Source of the DNA: Afipia sp.
Lineage (GTDB): Bacteria > Pseudomonadota > Alphaproteobacteria > Rhizobiales > Xanthobacteraceae
DNA: 33,284 nt
Direction of reading: 5' to 3'
Assembly (NCBI GenBank): GCA_030652315.1
Contig: JAUSAX010000123.1
Span: 1 to 33,284, forward strand
Under the pieces are notes generated by a model that searched no databases, was not told the origin of the DNA, and worked only from the letters and a program-made list of their open reading frames with translations. Made by a program: the position numbers and the translations under genes. Positions 17,888 to 25,532 of the stretch are shown here, piece after piece; the first letter of the stretch is position 1; the number at the start of each line of letters is the position of its first letter.

Positions 17888-18681
17888 CGGACAAGAAAGA
17901 CACCAAGAGCAACGTCACAGAAAGTCCCTGGAGCGAGTGGCGCAGCGTCACGCCGGCGCGGCTGGCGCTCGGCCGCGTCGGTGCGGGCATGCCGACCGAC
18001 GAAGTATTACGTTTCGGCTGGGCGCATGCGATGGCGCGCGATGCGATTCATGCCGCGCTGGATGTGCCGAAGCTGGAAATTGCGTTGCAAGCACAGGGCT
18101 GGACCGTCGCGCATGTCCATAGTCGCGCGTCCGACCGCACCACCTATCTCCGGCGGCCGGATCTGGGTCGCGTGATCGATCCGGACGAGATCACCAAGCT
18201 ACGTGCAGCACCCATCCAGCGCAGCGACATCTGCATCGTGATCGGCGACGGGCTGTCGTCGCTGGCGGTGGACCGTCACGCCGCGCCGCTGCTCGCCGCG
18301 CTGAAGTCGCTGCTTGCGGACGAACTAAAGCAGGCACCGGTCGTCATCGCCACGCAGGCGCGTGTCGCACTGGCCGACGAGATCGCAGAACTGTTGCAGG
18401 CGAAGCTGTCGATCATGCTGATCGGCGAGCGGCCGGGCTTAAGTTCGCCGGACAGCCTCGGCATCTACATCACCCACGCACCGTTCCGCGAGCGCAACGA
18501 TGCCGGACGCAACTGCATTTCAAACGTACGGCCGGAAGGATTGAGCTACGCCGCCGCCGCGTTCAAGCTGGCGTGGCTGGTGCGCGAAGCGCTCACGCGC
18601 AGGCTGACCGGCGTGGACCTTAAGGACGAGAGCGATCTGTCGCTGCTCAAATCAGGGGTTACAAACCTGATTGCCAAATGA
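17884..18681 (+). CDS. eutC: Ethanolamine ammonia-lyase, small subunit
   Basis: EutC is the 265-residue small subunit that helps bind adenosylcobalamin over the EutB barrel. Recognisable stretches are TPARLALGRVGAGMPTDEVL (about 23-42), the SDICIVIGDGLSSLAVDRHA loop, the MLIGERPGLSSPDSLGIYIT motif and NCISNVRPEGLSYAAAAFKL near the end. Its ATG overlaps the eutB TGA, as expected for subunits made in fixed ratio. The pair would let the cell use ethanolamine, for example from phosphatidylethanolamine turnover, as nitrogen source; the acetaldehyde would need another enzyme. The zinc alcohol dehydrogenase in this window could consume it, but that link is speculation. Confidence 0.95.
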   Translation: MTDKKDTKSNVTESPWSEWRSVTPARLALGRVGAGMPTDEVLRFGWAHAMARDAIHAALDVPKLEIALQAQGWTVAHVHSRASDRTTYLRRPDLGRVIDPDEITKLRAAPIQRSDICIVIGDGLSSLAVDRHAAPLLAALKSLLADELKQAPVVIATQARVALADEIAELLQAKLSIMLIGERPGLSSPDSLGIYITHAPFRERNDAGRNCISNVRPEGLSYAAAAFKLAWLVREALTRRLTGVDLKDESDLSLLKSGVTNLIAK

Positions 18682-18732
18682 TGGTACCCGCTTCACAGCT
18701 ACGCCTCTGGAAGTGCGCAACGATCCCAACGA

Positions 18733-18927
18733 CTACTTTATGTCGGATGGCTTCGGAGCACCTGCGTTGTCAGGGGGGCCGATGATGGGAAATACCCGTC
18801 CGACATCCATTCGCTGGCTCGAATAAGCGAGAGCGCATCCGATGATCGCAATGCCAATGATGCAGCCCAGGACGAACTTTCTCTGAGCTCTGCGACCACC
18901 CACCGTGTCGTCAAAATTCCTGTCCAT
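18733..18927 (-). CDS. Small hypothetical membrane protein
   Basis: I do not recognise this 64-residue product. It starts MDRNFDDTVGGRRAQRKFVL, followed by one hydrophobic helix (GCIIGIAIIGCALAY) and a Pro-rich end RVFPIIGPPDNAGAPKPSDI. ATG 18927 is chosen because GGAG sits nine bases upstream; an in-frame ATG at 18948 is also possible. The basic N-terminus before the helix suggests an inner-membrane anchor with its tail outside. It converges with eutC (51 bases). Confidence 0.5.
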   Translation of the reverse strand: MDRNFDDTVGGRRAQRKFVLGCIIGIAIIGCALAYSSQRMDVGRVFPIIGPPDNAGAPKPSDIK

Positions 18928-19094
18928 TCGCAAATCTCCGGCCCGCAACGAAATGCGTGCCCTCAGGTAACGACGGTGATGTATTCAGGTTCCTTACAAT
19001 CCGTCTGGCACGTCCCCGACTACCGGATTGCAAACAGAAACCGCGCCCGGTCAGGCGGCGCGATGAATAGTTCAAAATGGGCGCCCATCGGAGG

Positions 19095-19451
<357 letters not shown>

Positions 19452-19499
19452 TTACGTCCTGTGGCAGGCGATACCATCGTCAAATAAAAAGCCCGCCCA

Positions 19500-19533
19500 A
19501 AATAAAAGCCGCGCCACCCGAAGGTGACGCGGC
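19500..19533 (-). terminator. Intrinsic terminator of ssrA
   Basis: On the minus strand GCCGCGTCACC, a TTCG tetraloop and GGTGGCGCGGC form a near-perfect 11-bp stem (one mismatch) followed by TTTTATTTT. It lies about 40 bases past the tmRNA tag stop codon and fits the 3' end of the ssrA precursor. Confidence 0.85.
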
Positions 19534-19820
19534 AATGGCCGTTCTGTTGCTAGGTGGACCTACCCCGAATGGTTACGCCGCGAGGCGCACTTCATTCATG
19601 CGAACGTTATCGTTTGCATTTAGGTTTTGACCCGATAACGGCGGTATCATGCCGGGCACACTTCAAGGCTTCATAACAAGCATCGAACCTATTTCGCCCC
19701 CATCAGAAACGGTTCACGATCAAACCTTCCAATCTAACCGCTTCTGGTGGAGGCGCCGGGGTACTGCCCCCCGGGTCTACTTATTGTCCGCGTTGAGATT
19801 CAGCGCCATCGTCTTGCGAC
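19534..19820 (-). ncRNA. ssrA: tmRNA, circularly permuted two-piece form
   Basis: tmRNA rescues stalled ribosomes and tags the unfinished peptide for proteolysis. In the minus-strand reading the acceptor piece comes first, with the T-arm-like ACCCGGGGGGCAGTACC and the end CGCCTCCACCA (CCA at 19747-19745). About 43 bases of spacer follow. The coding piece then begins GGGGGCGAAATAGGTTCGAT at 19701; its first seven bases pair with CGCCTCC of the acceptor piece (one G-U). It carries the tag frame at 19617-19573. This permuted order and two-piece maturation are known for alphaproteobacteria. The mature ends inside the precursor (near 19815 and 19540) are estimates. A promoter lies just upstream and a terminator just downstream. 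Confidence 0.9.
19573..19617 (-). other. ssrA: tmRNA proteolysis-tag reading frame
   Basis: The 15 codons read ANDNVRMNEVRLAA followed by TAA. The AND start and LAA end are typical of alphaproteobacterial tags, the C-terminal LAA being the ClpXP recognition end. I recall the same tag from Rhodopseudomonas palustris, which supports the taxonomic placement. Confidence 0.9.
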
Positions 19821-19826
19821 AGTACC

Positions 19827-19854
19827 AATATATGCGAGATTTCCGGTTTTGTAA
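19827..19854 (-). promoter_or_regulatory. Sigma-70-type promoter of ssrA
   Basis: Reading the minus strand, TTACAA (19854-19849) and TATATT (19832-19827) are separated by 16 bases. Transcription would begin near 19820, just before the acceptor piece of tmRNA. The promoter lies about 50 bases past the fabD stop, so ssrA need not depend on fabD read-through. Confidence 0.65.
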
Positions 19855-19905
19855 GGTGCAAAAACCCGCCCTTCCATCATCATCCGCGACAATAGCGTCA
19901 GAAAC

Positions 19906-20859
19906 TCATTTCGCCGCCGCGATGGCCGCCTTCGCAGCCTCGATATCGCCCGGTCCGCCGACCGATACGCCCACCGCGCCGTCGGCAATGCGCTTGACCA
20001 GGCCGGACAGCACCTTGCCGGCACCGATCTCGAGGAAATGCGTCACGCCGTTGCTTGCCATGTACGTAACGCTCTCGCGCCAGCGCACGGTCCCGGTGAC
20101 CTGTTCGACCAGCCGCTTGCGGATCTCGTCCGGATCGGTAATCGCGGACGCCAGCACGTTGGACACCAGCGGCGCCTTCGGCTTGTTGATGGTCACTCCG
20201 GCCAGCGCCTGCGCCATCGCGTCCGCCGCGGGCTGCATCAGGCGGCAATGGAACGGCGCGGATACCGGCAGCAGTATCGCGCGCTTGGCGCCCTTGGTCT
20301 TGGCGATCTCGAGCGCGCGCTCGACGGCGGCCTTGTCGCCGGAGACGACCACCTGCCCGCCGCCATTGTCGTTGGCGGCCTGACAGACCTCGCCCTGCGC
20401 TGCTTCTTCCGCCACCGCCACCGCGGCTTCGTAATCCAGTCCCAGCAGCGCCGCCATCGCGCCGACGCCCACCGGCACCGCTTTTTGCATCGCAAGACCA
20501 CGCGTGCGCAGCAGCTTCGCGGTATCGCTGATCGAGAAACTGCCGGCAGCAGCCAGCGCGGAGTATTCGCCGAGCGAATGGCCGGCGACGAAGGCCGCAT
20601 CGCGCGCGATGTCGATCCCGGCTTCGGTCTCCAGCACCCGCAGCGTCGCCAGCGACACCGCCATCAGCGCCGGCTGGGCGTTCTCGGTCAGTTGCAGCGT
20701 CTCCGCCGGGCCGTCCCAGATGATCGCGGTGAGCTTCTGCCCGAGTGCCGCATCGACCTCGTCGAATACGGCCCTGGCCGCCGGAAATGCATCGGCGAGC
20801 GCTTTGCCCATGCCGACGGTCTGCGATCCTTGTCCCGGAAAGGTGAATGCTGCTGTCAT
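19906..20859 (-). CDS. fabD: Malonyl-CoA:ACP transacylase
   Basis: FabD moves malonyl groups from CoA to acyl carrier protein, providing the extender unit for FabF. The 317-residue protein shows FTFPGQGSQTVGMG (5-18), the nucleophile in VAGHSLGEYSALAAAG (Ser95), the second catalytic residue in LPVSAPFHCRLMQPAA, and FLEIGAGKVLSGLVKR near the end. Start ATG 20859 (MTAAFTFPGQG) follows GGGGACC; the frame continues to 20913 without family-like sequence. In relatives it is adjacent to fabG, whereas here about 3.6 kb separate them. A GC-rich inverted repeat sits about 30 bases before the start on this strand. Confidence 0.96.
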   Translation of the reverse strand: MTAAFTFPGQGSQTVGMGKALADAFPAARAVFDEVDAALGQKLTAIIWDGPAETLQLTENAQPALMAVSLATLRVLETEAGIDIARDAAFVAGHSLGEYSALAAAGSFSISDTAKLLRTRGLAMQKAVPVGVGAMAALLGLDYEAAVAVAEEAAQGEVCQAANDNGGGQVVVSGDKAAVERALEIAKTKGAKRAILLPVSAPFHCRLMQPAADAMAQALAGVTINKPKAPLVSNVLASAITDPDEIRKRLVEQVTGTVRWRESVTYMASNGVTHFLEIGAGKVLSGLVKRIADGAVGVSVGGPGDIEAAKAAIAAAK

Positions 20860-21178
20860 GGAGGTCCCCTGAAAAGATAGGCCGTAAGACACCGCCGGGG
20901 CGGCGGGTGTCAAGCTGCGGCGCGGCGCAGCCGATATGGGCCGGCGAGTTGCAGCCCTGAACTGCCGCCCCTAATGGGCCGATCGGCCAATGAGCCATCA
21001 GGTGGTGGCTCCAATTCGGCTCATTGCCCCGAATTTACCGTGTCGTCAGAAACGACGACAGTTCACCCGAAAGAGTGTGTCGCATGTCTTTGATTTGCCT
21101 CACAATGCTCAGCATCAGCGGCCAACGTCCGTGATACCATGCGCTTATTTTGCAAGTTATTTTTCCGAAAGCATAAAG
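20860..21178. other. Divergent intergenic region fabD / kinase-glycosyltransferase gene
   Basis: No gene is supported here. On the fabD side an imperfect inverted repeat (GACACCGCC to GGCGGGTGTC, 20888-20911) could fold in the fabD leader. At 20977-20988 there is a perfect 12-base palindrome, GGCCGATCGGCC. The last 80 bases before the plus-strand gene are clearly AT-richer and probably contain its promoter, but I cannot assign boxes with confidence. Confidence 0.5.
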
Positions 21179-23143
21179 ATGAACTGGCGACCGGTGATTA
21201 TTGCTCCGAACGAACTCGGTTTTGAAACAAGGGGGATCGTCGAAAAATTTCATGAGGCATGCGATCGCCTGAATGTTCGGCCGGTAACGCCGGACATCAA
21301 TGGTGGCTACGCCGGACGCACTGCCGGAGGGCGTGTTGAAACGGCAGACGGCCGCCAGTTGTGGCTCAGAGTCGCCGGAACGACGTCGATCGACAACCGG
21401 CTGCTCAAGGCCGATATCGCAGCGGATAAGATAACCGGCATTCCGAAACCTGTTCTTGTCGAGCGAAGCGATTGGGTCAACGGAAACGTTCATTGGACTG
21501 CACGGCTTATCACGCTCACTGACGCCGCCGTTGAAGCGAATCCTTGGGCAGGCCCATCTGCCGCCAGCGTCACGGACGACTGGATCGGCAATCTGAAACA
21601 AGCGCTCGATGGTTTGGCCGACAAAACGTCGGCGCAAATTCATGTTTCGCCCGAAGCTTTGCAAAAATGGCTTTCCGATACAAATCAGATTCAGCACGAG
21701 TTTCCGCAGAGCGAATGGCGGCTGTCTCACAATGATCTGAACTGGAGCAATCTGACCGCGCCCAAGCTGTCGATTTTGGACTGGGAATGGCATGGGCTGT
21801 CCCCCACAGGCTTTGATCCTGGTCTGCTGATCGCCTACTCGTGCAGGAATGCAGAACTCGTGCGCCGCCTGGAACATGCGTTCGAACCGTATTTCGAAAC
21901 GTTCACCGGGCGCGTGGCACGCGCCTTCGCCACCGACCAACTCCGGAGTGCAGCGGCCGGGGGCTGGCTTGATCCAGCAATGCTTTGGCATCTCGACGCG
22001 ATGCTTGAGCGGCTCAACAGCCAGGTCCTGCTGGCATATCACAACACGGAGAAACGTTCGCGGAAAACCGTTTCGACTGAGGACACAGGCCTTGGCCTCA
22101 ATGTCGCGACGGGACACGCGAACCAAGGCATGGGTGCCGCCGTCGATGGATACAAAATCGCAGCCGTCATTCCGCTTTACAACGGCGCCAGCTATATCCG
22201 CACCGCTCTCGAAAGCGTCCTGGCGCAGGAACGCAAGGCTGACGAGATTATCGTTGTTGACGATGGTTCGACCGATAGCGGCCCCTCCATTGTCGCAAGC
22301 ATGGCCGCAGCCAATCCAAAGATAAGGCTCCTCTCAAAAAAGAACGGCGGCCAGGGATCGGCGCGGAATTTCGGCGTGCGGCATTCAGCGGCGGACTTGA
22401 TCGCTTTCCTCGACCAAGACGACATCTGGTATGCGGATCATCTGGCAGAGCTTGAGAAACCGTTTATGCGGAAATCACGGTTGCCGCTTGGCTGGACTTA
22501 TTCAAATCTCGATGAGATCAACGGCAACGGCCGGATGGTGTGCCACTCGGTTCTCGATACTCAGAATAACGAACATCCCAAGCGGACCCTGCAGTGCTGC
22601 CTCCAACAGGACATGTTCATCCTGCCGGGGGCATCGCTGATATCAAGGGACGCGTTCGACGCGGTGGGAGGCTTCGACGAACAATTCATGGGCTATGAAG
22701 ACGACGATCTTTTCCTGCGGATGTTCTGCCGCGGCTATCGCAGCGTCTATATCGACCAGCCATTGACGATCTGGCGCATTCACACCGCATCGACGTCATA
22801 TGGAAAACTGATGGCGCAATCGCGCATGAAGTATTTCAGCAAACTCGTTGCCACGTTCCCGGATGAACCCGAACTGCACCGCTTTTATGCCCGGCAGTTT
22901 TTTGCCCCCCGGTTCGTCCGGAGCGTCCTGGCGGATCTTCGCAGCGGAATTGCTCTGGATAATCACGAGCGCGTGGTGACCGCTTGCTCTCATCTGTGGG
23001 ATCTGAGCGGCCATCTCTCGATGCGGCAAAAAATCCCTCTCAGGATGCTGGCTATCCTCGCGCGTTTTCCGATGGCTGGCCGATTGGTCCGGATGCTGCC
23101 GGATGGAGCGGCGAACGGATTGCGGAGTGTCTTCGGGGTGTAA
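21179..23143 (+). CDS. APH/choline-kinase-type phosphotransferase fused to a family-2 glycosyltransferase
   Basis: This 654-residue protein has two domains. Residues about 1-290 look like an aminoglycoside/choline-kinase-type phosphotransferase: NGGYAGRTAGGRV (41-53), ADGRQLWLRVAG, the catalytic loop SHNDLNWSNL (Asp186, Asn191) and the metal-binding DWEWHG (Asp201). After a charged linker (about 291-325), residues about 326-600 are a GT-A glycosyltransferase of family 2: AAVIPLYNGASYIRTALESV, VVDDGSTDSG (361-366), AFLDQDD (412-415 as the DXD-type motif) and GGFDEQFMGYEDDDL. There is no signal peptide or membrane helix, so it is likely cytosolic. ATG 21179 was chosen as the first codon giving a natural kinase start, though the ribosome-binding site is weak. 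The gene stands alone and looks less GC-rich than its neighbours, consistent with acquisition. A role in making a phosphorylated surface glycan is inference. Confidence 0.85.
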   Translation: MNWRPVIIAPNELGFETRGIVEKFHEACDRLNVRPVTPDINGGYAGRTAGGRVETADGRQLWLRVAGTTSIDNRLLKADIAADKITGIPKPVLVERSDWVNGNVHWTARLITLTDAAVEANPWAGPSAASVTDDWIGNLKQALDGLADKTSAQIHVSPEALQKWLSDTNQIQHEFPQSEWRLSHNDLNWSNLTAPKLSILDWEWHGLSPTGFDPGLLIAYSCRNAELVRRLEHAFEPYFETFTGRVARAFATDQLRSAAAGGWLDPAMLWHLDAMLERLNSQVLLAYHNTEKRSRKTVSTEDTGLGLNVATGHANQGMGAAVDGYKIAAVIPLYNGASYIRTALESVLAQERKADEIIVVDDGSTDSGPSIVASMAAANPKIRLLSKKNGGQGSARNFGVRHSAADLIAFLDQDDIWYADHLAELEKPFMRKSRLPLGWTYSNLDEINGNGRMVCHSVLDTQNNEHPKRTLQCCLQQDMFILPGASLISRDAFDAVGGFDEQFMGYEDDDLFLRMFCRGYRSVYIDQPLTIWRIHTASTSYGKLMAQSRMKYFSKLVATFPDEPELHRFYARQFFAPRFVRSVLADLRSGIALDNHERVVTACSHLWDLSGHLSMRQKIPLRMLAILARFPMAGRLVRMLPDGAANGLRSVFGV

Positions 23144-23256
23144 CACCCCGTTGTGGCGGTGTTGCGCAAGCCCGATCAGCCACTGACCTGTCGATTAGTG
23201 GAACCTCTTACCCCGCGTGCGCGTTTGACCGTTGGGGCGCTCAGTGGAGTGCGCAC

Positions 23257-23454
23257 ATGGAAGAAGACCCTCGCAAACCACAAACATTAGCCATGGCACC
23301 CGTCTTGATCTTCGCGGCCGTTCTCCTTGCGGTATTCGGAGCAGCGCTGGTGACCGCGTTCGACACCAGCCCAACGGTGGTCGCCGCCACGGATAAGGCA
23401 CCGCCTGGAACAACGGGTCTGGCGAGGCCGCATCCGACGCCGGTACAGCGTTAA
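23257..23454 (+). CDS. Small hypothetical membrane protein
   Basis: The 65-residue frame starts MEEDPRKPQTLAMAP, has one hydrophobic helix (VLIFAAVLLAVFGAALVTAF) and a Pro/Thr-rich tail ending HPTPVQR. A GGAG seven bases before ATG 23257 supports translation. I do not recognise a family. It converges with the desaturase gene, whose end is 14 bases away. Confidence 0.5.
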   Translation: MEEDPRKPQTLAMAPVLIFAAVLLAVFGAALVTAFDTSPTVVAATDKAPPGTTGLARPHPTPVQR

Positions 23455-23468
23455 GCTGCTGCCCGAGG

Positions 23469-24494
23469 CTAGAAGCCTGATGCCGCTTGGTTGCCATCGA
23501 CCACCGCGCCGGCACGCGCACGCCGCACGTTGCTGGCAAGCTCACCCGGCCGGTCCTGGTCCTTCGGGCGCGACGTCGCGAGCCGCAGCACCGCGGCGTA
23601 GCTCGGCTGCACTTCCATCCGCCCGGCATGCGGACCGCGCGTCAAAATCTCGTGTACGCGCCGCAGATTGTAGCAAGGCACATAGAACAGCAGATGATGT
23701 TCGAGATGGTAGTTGACGTAATACGGCGCGACGAACAGCCGTTCGAGGAAGCCTGCGCGCGTGGTGCGCGTGTTGCGTAGCGGATCGTTGCTGTCCGGCA
23801 CGACGGCGTGCTCCGCGATGTTGCGGACGCGGCTGATCACCATCATCCAAGTCATCAGAGGGGTCAGCCAGAGCAACGGATAGGCCCACCAAATCCCTGC
23901 GAGCGTGAGTCCTGCGAACAAGATCGCATTGACCGCGATCTGCGGGCCGAGTTTCTCCCAGAAAGTCGCAACGCGTTGCCGCAACGGCCATGTGGGCTCG
24001 CCTATCGCATTCAGAAACTGCGCCTTGCGCTGCTGGTAGCCGGTCTGGCCGGTGATATCGCGCCAGAATTTCCGCCGGTAGCTGGGCTGCGTGATCGGAA
24101 ACGGCGCGGACAGGATCAGGTCCGGGTCGTTGTCCTGCTGCGTATGGGCGTGATGCTGAAGATGATAGCGGCGATAGGCCCGCGTCTCCGCGAAAACCGG
24201 ATAGGCGCAGAACCACTGGCTAAGAAACATGTTCAGTTTGTCGCCGTTCGCGAGACTGCCATGGGCCCCGTCGTGCATCAGGATCGCAAGGCCAAGCTGA
24301 CGCGAGCCGATGATGCCGACCGCCAGCAGAAACGTGAATGGATTCGGCCAGACCGCGACCATCGCGATCGACCCAAGAATGAGAGCCCAGGCGTGCGCGA
24401 TCAGCGCGACACCCTTCCACGTCGAGCGCGTGCGCACCTCCATCAGTTCCTGCTCGGTCATCAGGTCGCGTGCACGGATGCGTGGAGCATTCAT
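23469..24494 (-). CDS. Membrane fatty-acid desaturase
   Basis: This 341-residue di-iron membrane desaturase introduces a double bond into fatty acyl chains. All three histidine boxes are present: HDGAH (74-78), HLQHH (111-115) and YHLEHH (263-267), with QHHAHTQQDNDPD after the second. Hydrophobic helices lie near 30-70, 185-220 and within the C-terminal half. Its start overlaps the stop of the TetR gene (ATGA), so both are made from one transcript. The regulator therefore very probably controls membrane unsaturation. Exact regiospecificity and whether the substrate is a phospholipid, acyl-ACP or acyl-CoA cannot be read from sequence. Confidence 0.9.
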   Translation of the reverse strand: MNAPRIRARDLMTEQELMEVRTRSTWKGVALIAHAWALILGSIAMVAVWPNPFTFLLAVGIIGSRQLGLAILMHDGAHGSLANGDKLNMFLSQWFCAYPVFAETRAYRRYHLQHHAHTQQDNDPDLILSAPFPITQPSYRRKFWRDITGQTGYQQRKAQFLNAIGEPTWPLRQRVATFWEKLGPQIAVNAILFAGLTLAGIWWAYPLLWLTPLMTWMMVISRVRNIAEHAVVPDSNDPLRNTRTTRAGFLERLFVAPYYVNYHLEHHLLFYVPCYNLRRVHEILTRGPHAGRMEVQPSYAAVLRLATSRPKDQDRPGELASNVRRARAGAVVDGNQAASGF

Positions 24495-25201
24495 TGGCGT
24501 TTCTCCTTTTTATTTTGTGGCGTTTCATCGGGGGAATCCGCCGCGCCGACGAGCCGGAGCCGCGCGCTATCGGCGGGAACATCGGCCTGGGGTCCCAGCA
24601 GGCGCAGCATCTCGGCGACGAGATCCTCGGAGGATCGCCCCATCGCGTGTCCTTCGATGGTCACACCGATCGTAATTGCCCAGAAGCGCCGCGCGCTGGT
24701 TTCCGGATCGAGGCGCGAATGCCATCCGCGCGCAATCATCTCGGCGGCATAGGCGCGCAACCCTTCGGAGTGCAGCCGCTCGACGGTGCGCTCCACCAGC
24801 GGTGCAAGATCCTGGCGGCGGCGGGTCAGCGTCATTGCTTCGACGAAGAAGCCGACGGCATCCGTCCGCATCACGCTTTCGACCAGCGAACGGGTGTAAT
24901 CATTCGGTGAAAGCTGTTTGCCTGCGTTCTGCTCCGCGGCGCGGGCGACATACAGGACGTCGCGGCAGGCCGCCTCGACGAACAGCGCTTCCTTGGTACG
25001 GAAATAGTAGGTGATCTGGCTCGGGAAAGCGTCTGCCGCGCTTGCGATTTCCGCGATCGAAACGCCCGCCACCCCGCGTTCCTTGAACAGGCCGCTGGCG
25101 GCATCGAGCAGCCGCGACCGCATCTGCCGGCCCGCCGTGCGGGTCGCACGGGATGCGTGTTTCGGGTCGAGAATACCACCGTTGGGAGATATGGCTTTCA
25201 T
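24491..25201 (-). CDS. TetR-family transcriptional regulator of the desaturase operon
   Basis: The 236-residue protein has an N-terminal TetR DNA-binding domain (about 25-75: RSRLLDAASGLFKERGVAGV then SIAEIASAADAFPSQITYYF with the typical TKEALF end) and a variable helical ligand domain. The start MKAISPNGGILDPKHASRA at 25201 is preferred; a longer frame from 25264 would begin inside the promoter/operator palindrome. The stop overlaps the desaturase start. A perfect palindrome over its own -10 box indicates negative autoregulation, and a fatty acyl ligand is plausible by analogy with other TetR-type lipid regulators. The C-terminus ends in a basic NKKEKRQ tail. Confidence 0.88.
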   Translation of the reverse strand: MKAISPNGGILDPKHASRATRTAGRQMRSRLLDAASGLFKERGVAGVSIAEIASAADAFPSQITYYFRTKEALFVEAACRDVLYVARAAEQNAGKQLSPNDYTRSLVESVMRTDAVGFFVEAMTLTRRRQDLAPLVERTVERLHSEGLRAYAAEMIARGWHSRLDPETSARRFWAITIGVTIEGHAMGRSSEDLVAEMLRLLGPQADVPADSARLRLVGAADSPDETPQNKKEKRQ

Positions 25202-25248
25202 CTCGCGCTCTCGCAGCCGACTCGTCCGAGGACCTTCGAAGCCATCTA

Positions 25249-25277
25249 ATTGTATGCCATACAAACAAATGGATCAA
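25249..25277 (-). promoter_or_regulatory. Promoter and TetR operator of the regulator-desaturase operon
   Basis: On the minus strand TTGATC (25277-25272) and TACAAT (25254-25249) are spaced by exactly 17 bases, a good sigma-70-type promoter. A perfect inverted repeat TTGTATG-C-CATACAA (25250-25264) covers the -10 box and part of the spacer, ideally placed for repression. The first ATG after it in frame with the TetR protein is at 25201. Confidence 0.75.
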
Positions 25278-25312
25278 GGCAGATTTGGCGGCCATCCGGA
25301 CCATCCAGCGCC

Positions 25313-25340
25313 TTGCAAACACCCTCAGAATCCTTATAAC
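25313..25340 (+). promoter_or_regulatory. Promoter of the rpsF ribosomal-protein operon
   Basis: TTGCAA (25313-25318) and TATAAC (25335-25340) are 16 bases apart, close to consensus and the best plus-strand promoter in this gap. It would give a leader of about 185 bases before rpsF, long enough for the regulatory hairpin seen at 25464-25488. It lies only about 35 bases from the divergent TetR promoter. Confidence 0.65.
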
Positions 25341-25463
25341 CGCGCCATCCGTGGATCCCGGCCGGGAGCTGAACGGACGGTCTCACCAGTCTGACATTCC
25401 AGTTTGATTGATGCGGCAGGGCCAGTCGGTCCGTCGTCCCGTGCTTCCGCCTTCTGAGCAATA

Positions 25464-25488
25464 TCGAGTCCTTTCCGAAGGGTCTCGA
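25464..25488 (+). promoter_or_regulatory. Hairpin in the rpsF leader (candidate bS6:bS18 autoregulatory site)
   Basis: TCGAG-T-CCTT, loop TCCG, AAGG-GT-CTCGA forms a two-part stem with small bulges, 44 bases before the rpsF start. Many bacteria have an rpsF leader hairpin that binds the bS6:bS18 complex for feedback control, with a conserved CCG. A CCG is present in this loop, but I cannot show that the full consensus fits. Confidence 0.45.
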
Positions 25489-25532
25489 AGGGCTTGCCGC
25501 CAGGAACCGCGCTAACATTGGAAAGGACTCCC

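Noticed and set aside
20038..20880. 280-codon plus-strand frame opposite fabD
   Set aside because: Antisense shadow of fabD with His/Arg-rich composition and no recognisable domain.
20977..20988. Perfect palindrome GGCCGATCGGCC as an operator
   Set aside because: A single GC-rich 12-base palindrome in a GC-rich genome is weak evidence, with no linked regulator and no promoter boxes nearby.
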